Positions 45,385-54,903 of a stretch of 64,000 bases of DNA are shown piece by piece. Under the pieces are notes generated by a model. The model saw only the letters and a program-made list of their open reading frames with translations. It did not search any database and had not been told where the DNA came from. Source of the DNA: DASQPR01 sp963797605 (GTDB lineage: Bacteria > Actinomycetota > Actinomycetes > Mycobacteriales > Micromonosporaceae); the NCBI GenBank assembly GCA_963797605.1, contig CAWCPX010000004.1:1-64000 (forward strand), read 5' to 3'. Positions within the stretch are counted from its first letter, which is position 1; each line of letters begins with the position of its first letter. The position numbers and the translations under genes are program-made.

Positions 45385-46308
45385 ATGGAAATCAACGAGA
45401 ACGCGCAGGTCGACTCCTCCCAGATCGACGACCGGCGAGGCTCCGGCGGCGGTGGCGGCCGAATGGGCAGCCTCGCCGGCATCCCGATCCCCACCAGCAA
45501 GGGTGGCCTGATCATCACGGTGATCGTGGTGATCGTGACGCTGGCGGGTGGTGGGTTCGCCGGATTCAACGCGCTCGACGGCGGTGGAAGCAGCACGGCC
45601 ACCACGGCATCGGACTGTTCGAGCAACAATCCGGATCGAGATCAGCAGACGGACTGCCGCAACGAACTGTTCGTCGAATCCATTCAGAACTTCTGGCAGA
45701 AGGAAACGCCCCAGGTGTTCGGGAAGACGTACACCACGTCGAAGACCCAGTTCTTCAGTGGTTCGACCCAGACCGGCTGCGGCGCCGCCGACACCGGCGT
45801 CGGGCCGTTCTACTGCCCGGAAGACAACGAGGTCTACATCGACCTGAGCTTCTACGATCAGCTCGCGAACCAGTTCGGTGCGAAAGGCGCGTTCGCCCAG
45901 CCATACGTGTTGGCCCACGAGTACGGGCACCACATCCAGGACATCGTCGGCACGGAAGCTGCGGAACAGCGCGCGGTGCAGCGGGACCCCTCGGCCGCGA
46001 ACAAGTATTCGGTGATGCTCGAGCTGCAGGCCGACTGCTATGCCGGTGTCTGGGCGAAGCACGCCACGTCGACCACCGACACGCACGGGACCTCGATCTT
46101 CACAAGCATCACGCCGCAGGACATCCAAGACGCCGTTACCGCGGCTGGCTCCGTCGGCGACGACACGATCCAGAAGAAGATGGGCGGCAAGGTGAACGAG
46201 TCGGCGTTCACCCACGGGTCATCGGCCGAGCGTGAGAAGTGGCTGAAGACGGGCTATTCCAGCGGCGATCCGAAGTCGTGCGACACGTTCGGAAATTCGC
46301 TGTCGTAA
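45385..46308 (+). CDS. YpfJ/KPN_02809-type membrane zinc metallopeptidase
   Basis: A 307-residue protein. It has a Gly-rich N-terminus (DDRRGSGGGGGRMGSLAGI), one membrane helix (GGLIITVIVVIVTLAGGGFA, residues 41-60) and a neutral-zinc-metallopeptidase domain outside the membrane. The zinc motif is AHEYGHHIQD (HExxH), followed by MLELQADCYAGVWA with the third-ligand Glu. Four conserved Cys (DCSSN, QTDCRNE, TGCGAAD, FYCPED) suggest disulphides. The substrate is unknown. Confidence 0.88.
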   Translation: MEINENAQVDSSQIDDRRGSGGGGGRMGSLAGIPIPTSKGGLIITVIVVIVTLAGGGFAGFNALDGGGSSTATTASDCSSNNPDRDQQTDCRNELFVESIQNFWQKETPQVFGKTYTTSKTQFFSGSTQTGCGAADTGVGPFYCPEDNEVYIDLSFYDQLANQFGAKGAFAQPYVLAHEYGHHIQDIVGTEAAEQRAVQRDPSAANKYSVMLELQADCYAGVWAKHATSTTDTHGTSIFTSITPQDIQDAVTAAGSVGDDTIQKKMGGKVNESAFTHGSSAEREKWLKTGYSSGDPKSCDTFGNSLS

Positions 46309-46320
46309 CATTGCCCCGGC

Positions 46321-46338
46321 CCGCTGACCGCTCAGCGG
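46321..46338. terminator. Short bidirectional hairpin
   Basis: CCGCTGA (46321-46327) and TCAGCGG (46332-46338) form a perfect 7-bp stem with a 4-nt loop. It lies 12 bp after the metallopeptidase stop and includes the stop of the convergent gene at 46332. There is no T tract, so it is a weak or factor-assisted terminator. Confidence 0.5.
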
Positions 46339-47420
46339 CTCTCGGCTGAAGCGGCCGCCTTCTCCGCGGCGAAAGGGGTGCCGTCGGCTCGGGTAAGTTC
46401 CCGCTCGAAGACCTCCAAGGCGTCCGCTTGCGAGGCGAACCGGCGCAGCACCCCTCGGCGGCCGCCTCGCATTTCACCCTCGGCGTGCCATTGGCCGGTG
46501 ACCTCGTCGAGGATCAGGCAGACGGCATCCGGCAGCGCTTCGCGCCAGTTCATGCCGCTGATCCAGTAGCGCTCCGGAGCGACGCCGTAACGGTACAGCC
46601 ATGCGGGTAGCTCGGCGGCCGACTTCGGCGGTTCATGCTCAAGGCGCCACCGCAGTTCCTCGTCGTACTTCTTGGCGGCGGCCTGGTTGTCGAGCGCCAC
46701 CGATCTCTGCAGGTGCCACTGGGCGAGGGTGAGCGGCGCTGTCGTGGTGAGCGGGCCGGTGCGAGCCTGATAGAGGCTCTGGCAGGCCTCCCCCTCAGTC
46801 TCGAACCGGTACTCCAGCCACAGCAGACCGGGCCGGTAACTGTCCCAGGTACCCCAATACCAGCGGCCCTCGTCGTCGTGACTGAGCACGATGCCTGCGC
46901 TCGCCCGCCGAGCGTCCGTCTCGTCGAGGCCCTCGAGCTGCAACGCCTCGCGGTGCACGCCCGCCGCGACCAGCGCCTCCTCCAGTTCGCCGACCGTCAT
47001 CAGATTCCGGCCGAGCAGCTCACGCTCGCGCCACGCCTCGCGCCAACGCACCCGCTGCGCGCCGACGTGGGGCTCCTCGAGGGCGATGCGGACCTCGTCC
47101 TCCCACCATCGCCGCATGCAGTCCGCGCTGAACCGGGCCTTCTCCGCCGCGAACGGCTCGGACGGCCCGATCATCTCCCGCAGGAACACCTCACACGCGC
47201 TCTCCTCGGTGCTGAAGACGCACAGGTCCCCGGTCGCGTCGAAGTGGGGTGCGATGCCCCCACCGGTGACATGCCAGAGGTCTGTGCCGCGCGTGAGCCA
47301 GACGCTTCCTTCCGGCCGCAGCTCCCACGGCCACGGCTCGGTCAGTAGCGTCTGCAATACATACCGGTCGGGGTCCACACCGGCTCGGCTCAGCGTCTCC
47401 GCCAACTCCCGTACGTCCAC
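46332..47420 (-). CDS. Three-repeat protein, candidate immunity protein
   Basis: A 362-residue cytoplasmic protein built of three similar blocks of about 100-120 residues, starting near residues 1, 140 and 258. Each opens with a short helix and G-V pattern (RELAETLSRAGVDPDRYVL; GELEEALVAAGVHREALQL; AELPAWLYRYGVAPERYWI), then a strand region ending in an acidic, aromatic segment (STEESACEVFL; ETEGEACQSLY; ASQADALEVFE). The block ending EPFAAEKARFSAD recurs as TPFAAEKAAASAE. GTG 47420 lies 9 bp after the toxin stop, with a GAGGTGA site, so it is coupled to the toxin tip. By position it should neutralise an RNase A-like toxin. No database family is recognised. Confidence 0.6.
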   Translation of the reverse strand: MDVRELAETLSRAGVDPDRYVLQTLLTEPWPWELRPEGSVWLTRGTDLWHVTGGGIAPHFDATGDLCVFSTEESACEVFLREMIGPSEPFAAEKARFSADCMRRWWEDEVRIALEEPHVGAQRVRWREAWRERELLGRNLMTVGELEEALVAAGVHREALQLEGLDETDARRASAGIVLSHDDEGRWYWGTWDSYRPGLLWLEYRFETEGEACQSLYQARTGPLTTTAPLTLAQWHLQRSVALDNQAAAKKYDEELRWRLEHEPPKSAAELPAWLYRYGVAPERYWISGMNWREALPDAVCLILDEVTGQWHAEGEMRGGRRGVLRRFASQADALEVFERELTRADGTPFAAEKAAASAESR

Positions 47421-47429
47421 GTCACCTCA

Positions 47430-48195
47430 CTACAGCGGATACGCGGTGAAGACCACGAAGCCCTGAGGATGGCCCGGCACCCGCTTCAGGATCACCTTGA
47501 AGGTGTTCCCGGCGTTCGCAACTGTTCCGTCCGCATAATAGACCTTTCCGAGTGACGTCCCCTTCGGGAAGCTCCCGATCGGAAGTTCCTAAAGCTCAGT
47601 CTGCGAGCCGGGGTTCTTGCCGTATTTGGCGAACCAGTCCTGCAGGCCCCTCGGGTATTTCTTGATGTAATCCACGATCGCCTGGTCGACCGCCTGCTGC
47701 GCCACCGCTTGGCTGCTCCAGACGCCAGTGGGGGTACTTGGGGGTCGCTTTCGCGCGGGCGTCCGCCGGTGTGATGTTCACGTGATCACCGAGGACGTGC
47801 GCCCCAGCGACCCCATCGTCCGCGGAGAGGTTGGTGCAGTTGTGCACCAGCACATCCGCGGTCCCCGCCCGCACGTAGAAGTCGTGCGTTCCCGCGACGG
47901 TGAAGTCGAGCACAAGGCGGCCCGCCCCCGGCGCCGAGCCGATCGCGACGATCACGCGGCCCATGCCGTCAGACGTGCCGACTCGGTCGCCCACCCGAAG
48001 GTCGGAGGCGAACTCCCAGCCTTTGCCGGCCACGTAAATCAGGTGGCCCGGCGTAGTCGTGAGCTGGCTACCCCCGGTCAGCGTCAGCGTGAGCAGGTCG
48101 CGTTCCGTGGCGTGGGCATAGGTGGCGGTCACGGTGGAGACGAACCTCTTACCCGTGACGGGGTCGACACCCAGCACCTGGTCACCCGTGCGCAC
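47430..48195 (-). pseudogene. Disrupted Hint-RNase A-like polymorphic toxin tip
   Basis: The first half encodes a Hint (intein-like) processing domain lacking its N-terminal Cys block (VRTGDQVLGVDPVTGKRF, LTTTPGHLIYVAGKGWEFAS, terminal VLVHNC). It continues into a toxin module (AGAHVLGDHVNITPADARAK). After a +1 shift near 47710 come QAVAQQAVDQAIVDYIKKYP, WFAKYGKNPGSQTEL, an in-frame TAG (47591-47589), then ELPIGSFPKGTSLGKVYY and FVVFTAYPL, ending at 47430. The paired His residues and the TAYP end match the CdiA-type RNase A-like domain. No secretion or repeat domains precede it: the upstream gene's stop is only 36 bp away, so this is an orphan or recombined tip. The in-frame TAG is not explained by base insertion. 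Confidence 0.65.
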
Positions 48196-48227
48196 GGCCG
48201 AGGCCGATTGGTAGGTGAGCGGCGTCC

Positions 48228-49458
48228 CTAGATCAGATCGGCGAGCGGGGTGCCGGGGTCGGCCAGTTTCGCCAGGTCGACGGACTTGCCGCTGTACCCG
48301 GCGCGTACCAGGTTCTGGATGTCGCCTTGCACGTCCCAGATGTTCGCGTTCATGCCCGCCAGCACCCGACCGTCTTTCACCCAGAAGGCCAGGAACTCGT
48401 ACGCGGACGGGTCGCCCCGGAACACCACGCTGTCGTAGCCGCCCGGTTCGACGTAGCCCGCGTATTCCATGCCGAGGTCGAACTGGTCGGAGTAGGCGTA
48501 CGGCACCCGGTCATAGGTGACGGCCTGACCGAGCATCGACTTCGCCGCCGCCGGCCCGCCGTTGAGCGCGTTCGCCCAGTGATCGAGACGCAGATGCTTG
48601 CCGATCAGCGGGTTCATCGACGATGCCACGTCACCGCACGCGTAGATGTCGGGGTCGGAGGTGCGCAGCGACGCGTCGGTCACGATGCCGTTGTCAACCT
48701 GCAGGCCGCCGGCGACCGCGAGTTCCACATTGGGCACGATGCCGATGCCGACGACCGCGAGCGTCGCCGGGATCTCGGTGCCGTCGGTGAGCCGCACGGA
48801 CGCGAGCGCGCCACCGCTGCCCTCGAACGACGCGACGTTGCTGTCCTTGTGGAAGGTCACGCCCTTCGATTCGTGCTTCTTCGCGTAGATCGCGGCCACC
48901 TCGTCACCGAGAACCCGCTGCAGCGGCAGCGTGCCCCGCTCGATGACGGTCGCGGTCGCGCCACGTTCGACCGCGGCGGCGGCGATCTCCAGACCGATCC
49001 AGCCGGCGCCGACCAGCACCACGGACGTGCCGGGCACGATGCGTTCGACCAGCACGTCGGCGTCGACGATGGTGCGCAGATAACGCACCCCGGTCAAGTC
49101 CGCGCCGGGTACGTTGAGGCGGGACGGTCGTGATCCGGTCGCGATGAGGAGCTTGTCGTAGGACACCGGATCGAACCCGTCGAGCGTCAGCACGTGCGCG
49201 CCCGCATCGAGCATGGTGGCCCGCACCCCGAGCAGCAACTCGACCTGATTTTCCGAGTACCACAATTCGTCATGGACGAAGGCCTTATCGCGAGGTTCCT
49301 TGCCCGACCAGGTAACCCTTGGAGAGCGGGGGTCGCTCGTAAGGTCGGGCCGTCTCGTCGCCGACGAGCACGACTCGGCCGTCGAAACCCTCGCCCCGGA
49401 GCGTCTGGGCGGCCTTGGCACCGGCCAGCGACGCACCCACGATCACAAAGTCAGCCAT
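48228..49458 (-). pseudogene. FAD/NAD(P)-dependent ferredoxin reductase, frame broken (+1)
   Basis: ATG 49458 begins ADFVIVGASLAGAKAAQTLR (FAD GxGxxG-type motif) and VVLVGDETARPYERPPLSKG. After one extra base near 49305 (GGG run) the frame continues KAFVHDELWYSENQVELLLG. The NAD motif is VVLVGAGWIGLEIAAAAVER and the second FAD motif DPDIYACGDVASS. Repaired length is about 410 residues, matching rubredoxin/ferredoxin reductases of dioxygenase or P450 systems. It could supply electrons to a P450, but no ferredoxin is adjacent. Confidence 0.85.
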
Positions 49459-49483
49459 AGACGCCAGCCTACGACCTCGTGGC

Positions 49484-50752
49484 TTACAACACGCGGGGGC
49501 CGGGCGGGCACATCCGCGCGTGCCACGCGATCGCGGCCGGGTCGGTCAGGCTCGCGACCTGGTCGATCACCACCCGCAGCCGGGCCGGATCATCAGGGGC
49601 CTCGCGCCACAGCGGAGCGAACACGGCGTCGAGCGCGTCGGCGCCACGGCCGGACAACGCCTCCACGAGTTCCGCGAGGATCGCGCGCTGCCGGTCGTAA
49701 CGCTCGTCGGCACCGGGGCGGCGCATCACGTATCGCAGGGCCATGCCCTTGAGCAGCGCGCATTCGGCTCGCGAGCGCCGCGGCACGACCAGTGACGCGT
49801 CATAGCGGGAAAGCGGCCGGTCGCCCGAGGCACGCCACGTCGCCGAGAGCGCCGCCGCGACGAATCGGCCGGTCAGCACCGAGGTGGCCTGCTTGAGACC
49901 GACGAGACTGCGATGCGAGCCGTCGAACTCGTGCATCGGCGTCAGCGCCGGATCGTCGAGCAGTTCGTCGAGCACGGCGCACAGATCGCTCGCCGACTCG
50001 GTGGAATAGGTTGCCGCCGCGTCAGCGCAGACCGCCTCCCGCTCGGACGCGTCGGCCCGCAGCTCGGACAGCCGCAGGTAGCCGCCGTGGATGCCGTCCT
50101 CGACGTCGTGCACCGAATAGGCGACATCGTCGGACCAGTCCATCACCTGCGCTTCGAGGCACGTGCGGTGCGGCTCCGGCGCTCCGAGACGCAGCCACGT
50201 GAAGACGGGTTCGTCGTCCGCGTACACGCCAAATTTCCGTTGACCCTCTGTCCTTGGCCACGGGTATTTGCCGCAGGCGTCGAGCGAGGCTCGGGTCAGG
50301 TTCAGGCCGGCTGAGGTGCCGTCGGCGTGCAGCACCTTCGCTTCGATCCGGCTGAGCACCCGAAGCGTCTGCGCGTTGCCCTCGAACCCGCCACACGACT
50401 TCGCGACCTCGTTGAGCGCGTCCTCGCCGTTGTGCCCGAACGGCGGGTGGCCGAGGTCGTGGGCGAGACCGGCGGTGTCGACCACGTCGGCGTCGCACCC
50501 GAGTCGTGAGCCCATTTCCCGGGCGATCTGCGCGACTTCGAGCGAGTGCGTCAGCCGGGTGCGCAGGAAGTCGTCGGACCCGGCCGTGTGCACCTGCGTC
50601 TTCGCGGCCAGGCGCCGAAACGCCGCAGAATGCAAAACCCGGGCACGATCGCGCTGGTACGGCGAGCGGCGCGCATCAATCGGCAGGGTCGCCGGGTCCT
50701 TGGGGGCTTCCTCGACGTACCGCTGCTGATCGGCTTCTGGGATGTTGACCAT
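49484..50752 (-). CDS. dgt: Deoxyguanosinetriphosphate triphosphohydrolase-like protein
   Basis: A 422-residue HD-domain enzyme. RRLAAKTQVHTAGSDDFLRT and RLTHSLEVAQIAREMGSRLG precede the HD site AHDLGHPPFGHNGEDALNEV; further ligands are in QVMDWSDDVAYSVHDVEDGI. This layout is that of dGTPase and the broader dNTP triphosphohydrolases (Dgt/SAMHD1-like). In actinobacteria the gene often neighbours dnaG; here it is 37 kb away. ATG 50752 fits the family start. Confidence 0.92.
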   Translation of the reverse strand: MVNIPEADQQRYVEEAPKDPATLPIDARRSPYQRDRARVLHSAAFRRLAAKTQVHTAGSDDFLRTRLTHSLEVAQIAREMGSRLGCDADVVDTAGLAHDLGHPPFGHNGEDALNEVAKSCGGFEGNAQTLRVLSRIEAKVLHADGTSAGLNLTRASLDACGKYPWPRTEGQRKFGVYADDEPVFTWLRLGAPEPHRTCLEAQVMDWSDDVAYSVHDVEDGIHGGYLRLSELRADASEREAVCADAAATYSTESASDLCAVLDELLDDPALTPMHEFDGSHRSLVGLKQATSVLTGRFVAAALSATWRASGDRPLSRYDASLVVPRRSRAECALLKGMALRYVMRRPGADERYDRQRAILAELVEALSGRGADALDAVFAPLWREAPDDPARLRVVIDQVASLTDPAAIAWHARMCPPGPRVL

Positions 50753-50782
50753 CGCCGATCAGCGTACCCGTGAAAGCTGATA

Positions 50783-51709
50783 TTAGATTTCGAGGCGGTA
50801 GTCCACGAATTGCGACTTGACGGCGAATCCGGCCCGCTCGTAAACGCCGACGGCGCCGGTCGGACTGTCGGCGTCAACGCCCAGCGTGGCCTCGGTCTTG
50901 CCGGCGTCGGCGGCCGCCGCGAGCGCTCCCGCGATCAACGCGCTGGCGATCCGGCGACCGCGCCACGACCGGCGGGTGCCGATGTGCGAGAGGTAGACGG
51001 AGTCGTCGACGCCGTCGTTGGCGAGCACGTAGGACACGATCTCGTCGCCGTGGAACGCGACTCGCGACAGGTCGGCGCGGAAGACTTCCGACTCGACGGT
51101 GCGGCTGGCCCACTTCTCCGCGCTGCTCGGCTGGAATCCCCAGTGGTCGCGGAACGCGTCCATGTGAGCGCTGTGCAGCTGCGGGTACATGCTCGGCTCG
51201 TACGCGGTGATCCGCACGCCGGCCGGCGCCTCCACGACCGGGGTCGCCGGCAGGTCGACGTGCATCTCCGAGAAGTAGCGGATCGGCTTCATGTCGAACC
51301 GCTCGAACAGCCGCAGAGCGCTGGTGTCGTCGCAGTGCGCGCCGACGTCGAGCTGCCAGGTGGCGTGCGGCGCGCGAGCGTCCCGATGTGCGGTGACGCG
51401 CTCGATCTGCCAGGCGAGCAGTTCGCGACCGATGCCGCGGCCACGCCAGTCGGGGTGTACGCCACCGAACACGTCGACACGCGTGCCGATCTCCGGGATG
51501 ACGAAAATGCCGAGCGCGATCGGGGTGCCGTCCGGGGTGCACACGACCCGGCCGTCTTCCGGGTCCCCGGAGGCCCAGTTAGCGATCATCGTGCGGACTT
51601 CGCCTTCGACCCAGCCGGCGTCCGCACCAGCGTGCACGTCGATGGTGTTGAGCAGTTCGGCGACGGCCGCGGCATCGTCAGCGGTCACGGGTCGCGTAGT
51701 CAGGGCCAC
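50783..51709 (-). CDS. Tandem GNAT acetyltransferase
   Basis: A 308-residue protein with two GNAT domains. The first (RPVTADDAAAVAELLNTIDV, GGVHPDWRGRGIGRELLAWQ) contains a full acetyl-CoA loop. The second (ITAYEPSMYPQLHSAHMDAF, SHIGTRRSWRGRRIASALIA, VYERAGFAVKSQFVDYRLEI) also has a complete loop. The layout resembles MshD-type mycothiol synthases and their many paralogues, but the acceptor is unknown. GTG 51709 is chosen because the first GNAT motif begins at residue 6. Confidence 0.85.
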   Translation of the reverse strand: MALTTRPVTADDAAAVAELLNTIDVHAGADAGWVEGEVRTMIANWASGDPEDGRVVCTPDGTPIALGIFVIPEIGTRVDVFGGVHPDWRGRGIGRELLAWQIERVTAHRDARAPHATWQLDVGAHCDDTSALRLFERFDMKPIRYFSEMHVDLPATPVVEAPAGVRITAYEPSMYPQLHSAHMDAFRDHWGFQPSSAEKWASRTVESEVFRADLSRVAFHGDEIVSYVLANDGVDDSVYLSHIGTRRSWRGRRIASALIAGALAAAADAGKTEATLGVDADSPTGAVGVYERAGFAVKSQFVDYRLEI

Positions 51710-51759
51710 ACTTCGACCATAGGTCGGCTTGCAAGCGGTTTTCGGCCGACCAAGGCGCA

Positions 51760-51858
51760 TCGTGCCGATCCGTGGCGGCCGGGGCCACCGCGGATCGGCA
51801 CGATAGACGGTTACCGATCATGCGGACCCGTGGCGGCTATAGCGACCACAGGCCCGCA
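51760..51858. terminator. Two consecutive hairpins after ppdK
   Basis: Hairpin A pairs TCGTGCCGATCCG (51760-51772) with CGGATCGGCACGA (51791-51803), a perfect 13-bp stem. Hairpin B pairs TGCGGACCCGTGG (51821-51833) with CCACAGGCCCGCA (51846-51858), with two mismatches that wobble. Both loops begin with GTGGCGGC, so the two look like diverged copies. They fill the 162-bp gap after the pyruvate phosphate dikinase stop and should end its transcript. Confidence 0.65.
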
Positions 51859-51871
51859 CGATCGACCAGCG

Positions 51872-54565
51872 TCAGCGGGTGTCCGAGCCGTTCGTCTCGA
51901 TCGCCGCCCGACCGGCTTCCAGCCGTGCGACCGGCACCCGGAAGGGCGAGCACGACACGTAATCCAGCCCCACCTCGTGGAAGAAGTGCACGGAGTCGGG
52001 GTCGCCGCCGTGTTCGCCACAGACGCCGATCTTCAGGTCAGGGCGGACCGCGCGGCCCTCATCCACGGCGATGCGGATCAGGCGCCCGATGCCTTCCCGG
52101 TCGATCGACTCGAACGGCGAGATGCCGAAGATGCCGAGGTCGAGGTAGCGGGCGAAGAACGACCCCTCGACGTCGTCGCGGGAGAAGCCCCAGCCCATCT
52201 GGGTCAGGTCGTTGGTGCCGAAGGAGAAGAACTCCGCGGCCTCGGCGATCTGCCCGGCCGTCAGCGCCGCCCGGGGCACCTCGATCATCGTGCCGACCAG
52301 CGTGGTCACGTCCACACCGGATTCCGCCGCGACATCGGCCAGCACCCGCCGAGCCTCGACGCGGACGGTTTCCAGCTCCTGTACGGCTCCGACGAGCGGC
52401 ACCATGATCTCGGGTCGCGGGTCGCCACCGGCCTTCTTCACGGCCGCGGCGGCCTGGGCGATCGCGCGTACCTGCATCGCGAACAGCCCCGGGATCACCA
52501 GGCCCAGCCGTACACCCCGCAGGCCCAGCATCGGGTTCTGCTCGTGCATCCGGCGGACGGCCGCCAGCAGATCCGTCGCGTGGCCGGCGTCGCGTCCGGT
52601 CGCTTCGGCCACCGCGACGGCGACCGCGAGGTCTTCCAGCGACGGCAGGAACTCGTGCAGCGGCGGGTCGATCAGGCGAATCGTGACCGGGAGCCCGCCC
52701 ATCGCCTCGAAGATCTCGACGAAGTCGGCCCGCTGGAGCGGCAGCAGCGCGTCGAGGGCCGCCTGGCGGTCGTCGGGCTCGTTCGCGAGGATGAGTCGCT
52801 CGACGAGTTCGCGGCGGTCGCCGAGGAACATGTGCTCGGTCCGGCAGAGCCCGATGCCTTCGGCGCCGAACCTCCGGGCGCGCGCGGAATCCGAGCCGTT
52901 GTCGGCGTTCGTACGCACGTTGAGCCGCCGGGCGACGTCCGCGTGCCGGATGATCCGGTCCACCGATGCGACGACCGCTGACGAGTCGGCCGCGATGGTG
53001 CCCTCGAAATACTGGACGACCTGCGACGGCTGCACCGGCACCTCGCCGAGGTAGACGCGGCCGGACGTGCCGTCGATCGAGATCACGTCGCCTTCGGCCA
53101 CGGTGCGCCCGCCGACGGTGAACTTGAGACCGGTCACGTCGACGTTAAGGGAATCGGCGCCGCAGACGGCGGTCTTGCCCATGCCCCGGGCGACGACGGC
53201 CGCGTGCGACGTCTTGCCGCCGCGACTGGTGAGGATGCCCTGGGCCGCGATCATGCCACGGAGGTCGTCGGGGTTCGTCTCACGACGTACCAGGATGACC
53301 TTCTCGCCCTTCTCCGCCTCCTCGACCGCGTGCGAGGCCGTGAAGACGACCTTGCCGACGGCTGCGCCTGGGCTCGCCGGGATGCCCTTCGCGATCTGGT
53401 CGGGGTGACCGGACGTGTCGAACGTCGGGAACATGAGCTGCGCGAGCTGGGCGCCGCTCACGCGGGTCAGCGCCTCGTCGAGGTCGATGACGCCCTCGTC
53501 GACGAGCTGCGTGGCGATCACGAACGCGGCCGCGGCGGTGCGTTTGCCGACCCGCGTCTGCAGCATCCAGAGTTTGCCCCGCTCGATGGTGAACTCGATG
53601 TCGCACAGGTCGTGGTAGTGGCCTTCGAGCGTGGTCATGATGGTCATCAGCTGGTCGAAGCTGGCTTTGTCGAGCGCTTCGAGTTCGGCGAGACCGACGG
53701 TGTTCCGGACGCCGGCGACGACGTCCTCGCCCTGCGCGTTCTGCAGGTAGTCGCCGTAGACGCCGCGCGCGCCGGTGCCCGGGTCACGGGTGAAGGCGAC
53801 GCCGGTGCCGCTGTCCGCGCCGAGGTTGCCGAAGACCATCGCGACGATGTTGACGGCCGTGCCGAGGTCGGTCGGGATGCGTTCCTGCCGGCGGTAGAGC
53901 ACAGCGCGGTCGGCGTTCCACGAGTCGAAAACGGCCTTCGTCGCCAGGTCCATCTGCTCGCGTGGATCCTGGGGAAAGTCGCGGCGCGCGTACTCGCGGA
54001 AAATCTGCTTGTAGGTTTTGACCAGATTTTTCAGGTCGTCAGCGTCGAGGTCGAGGTCATTGCGCACACCTTTGGCCGCCTTCGCGTCGTCGATGGCGTG
54101 TTCGAACTCTTCCCCGGGCACGTTGCACACGGTCTTGCCGAACATTTGAATCAGCCGACGGTACGAGTCCCACGCGAACCGCTCGTCGCCGCCCGCCTGC
54201 TGGGCGAGGCCGCCGACGCTCTCGTCGGTGAGCCCGACGTTGAGCACCGTCTCCATCATGCCGGGCATCGAGAACTTCGCTCCGGAGCGCACCGAGACGA
54301 GCAGCGGGTCATCGGCGTCGCCGAGCTTGCGGCCCATGACCGATTCCAGCTTGGCGAGGTGCTTGTCGACCTCGGCCCGTAGCGACTCCGGCTCGTGGCC
54401 GCCGCCCAGGTAGGCCAGGCAGGCCTCGGTGGTGATCGTGAAACCGGGCGGCACGGGCAGCCCGATGTTCGTCATCTCGGCGAGGTTGGCCCCCTTGCCG
54501 CCGAGAAGATCCTTGAGGTTCCGGTTGCCTTCGGAGAAGTCGTAAACATATTTGGTGGTGTTCAC
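51872..54565 (-). CDS. ppdK: Pyruvate, phosphate dikinase
   Basis: An 897-residue enzyme interconverting pyruvate, ATP and phosphate with PEP, AMP and pyrophosphate. The N-terminal ATP-binding domain is clear (LKDLLGGKGANLAEMTNIGL, SVRSGAKFSMPGMMETVLNV). The swivelling domain has the phosphorylated His in GGKTSHAAVVARGMGKTAVC. The C-terminal PEP-binding barrel includes GLCRTEHMFLGD, MVPLVGAVQELE and FSFGTNDLTQMGWGFSRDD. GTG 54565 follows a GAGG site and begins the conserved TTKYVYDF. It feeds PEP to gluconeogenesis in this organism. Confidence 0.97.
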   Translation of the reverse strand: MNTTKYVYDFSEGNRNLKDLLGGKGANLAEMTNIGLPVPPGFTITTEACLAYLGGGHEPESLRAEVDKHLAKLESVMGRKLGDADDPLLVSVRSGAKFSMPGMMETVLNVGLTDESVGGLAQQAGGDERFAWDSYRRLIQMFGKTVCNVPGEEFEHAIDDAKAAKGVRNDLDLDADDLKNLVKTYKQIFREYARRDFPQDPREQMDLATKAVFDSWNADRAVLYRRQERIPTDLGTAVNIVAMVFGNLGADSGTGVAFTRDPGTGARGVYGDYLQNAQGEDVVAGVRNTVGLAELEALDKASFDQLMTIMTTLEGHYHDLCDIEFTIERGKLWMLQTRVGKRTAAAAFVIATQLVDEGVIDLDEALTRVSGAQLAQLMFPTFDTSGHPDQIAKGIPASPGAAVGKVVFTASHAVEEAEKGEKVILVRRETNPDDLRGMIAAQGILTSRGGKTSHAAVVARGMGKTAVCGADSLNVDVTGLKFTVGGRTVAEGDVISIDGTSGRVYLGEVPVQPSQVVQYFEGTIAADSSAVVASVDRIIRHADVARRLNVRTNADNGSDSARARRFGAEGIGLCRTEHMFLGDRRELVERLILANEPDDRQAALDALLPLQRADFVEIFEAMGGLPVTIRLIDPPLHEFLPSLEDLAVAVAVAEATGRDAGHATDLLAAVRRMHEQNPMLGLRGVRLGLVIPGLFAMQVRAIAQAAAAVKKAGGDPRPEIMVPLVGAVQELETVRVEARRVLADVAAESGVDVTTLVGTMIEVPRAALTAGQIAEAAEFFSFGTNDLTQMGWGFSRDDVEGSFFARYLDLGIFGISPFESIDREGIGRLIRIAVDEGRAVRPDLKIGVCGEHGGDPDSVHFFHEVGLDYVSCSPFRVPVARLEAGRAAIETNGSDTR

Positions 54566-54903
54566 GCATGCCTCGCTTAGCTCGATGTGCCGCCCGGGGT
54601 GTCCGGTTAACGGGTCTTTGTCTGCTTGGCGAGGTGTCCCGACAGGTGGACACCCGGTTGGATGCTGCCCTGCCCTCCACGATGCCAAACTCCTGAGCCG
54701 AAAAAGCGGAGATGGCGGCACGCTATGGCACTTTTGCGCTGCTGAACGGTGGTCGTGAGGTATGCCACTCGAATTCGGCGCCGCCCGTTTCGCGCGGTTC
54801 CGTGGGAGCGCTTTCCTGAGCAGTTTCGAGCACGACCGCGCACGTCCTGTCCGAACACGATTCCCCCATTGACCCCTAAAGTCGTCACGAGGAGGGAGCC
54901 GAC
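54566..54903. other. Divergent regulatory region of ppdK and the Uma2 gene
   Basis: This 338-bp gap has no convincing gene. It contains a hairpin, GGTGTCC (54633-54639) with GGACACC (54648-54654), in the ppdK leader 68-89 bp upstream of the ppdK start. A GAGGAGG-type ribosome-binding site for the Uma2 gene lies at 54890-54896. A frame is open on the minus strand upstream of ppdK but is not gene-like. Confidence 0.5.
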
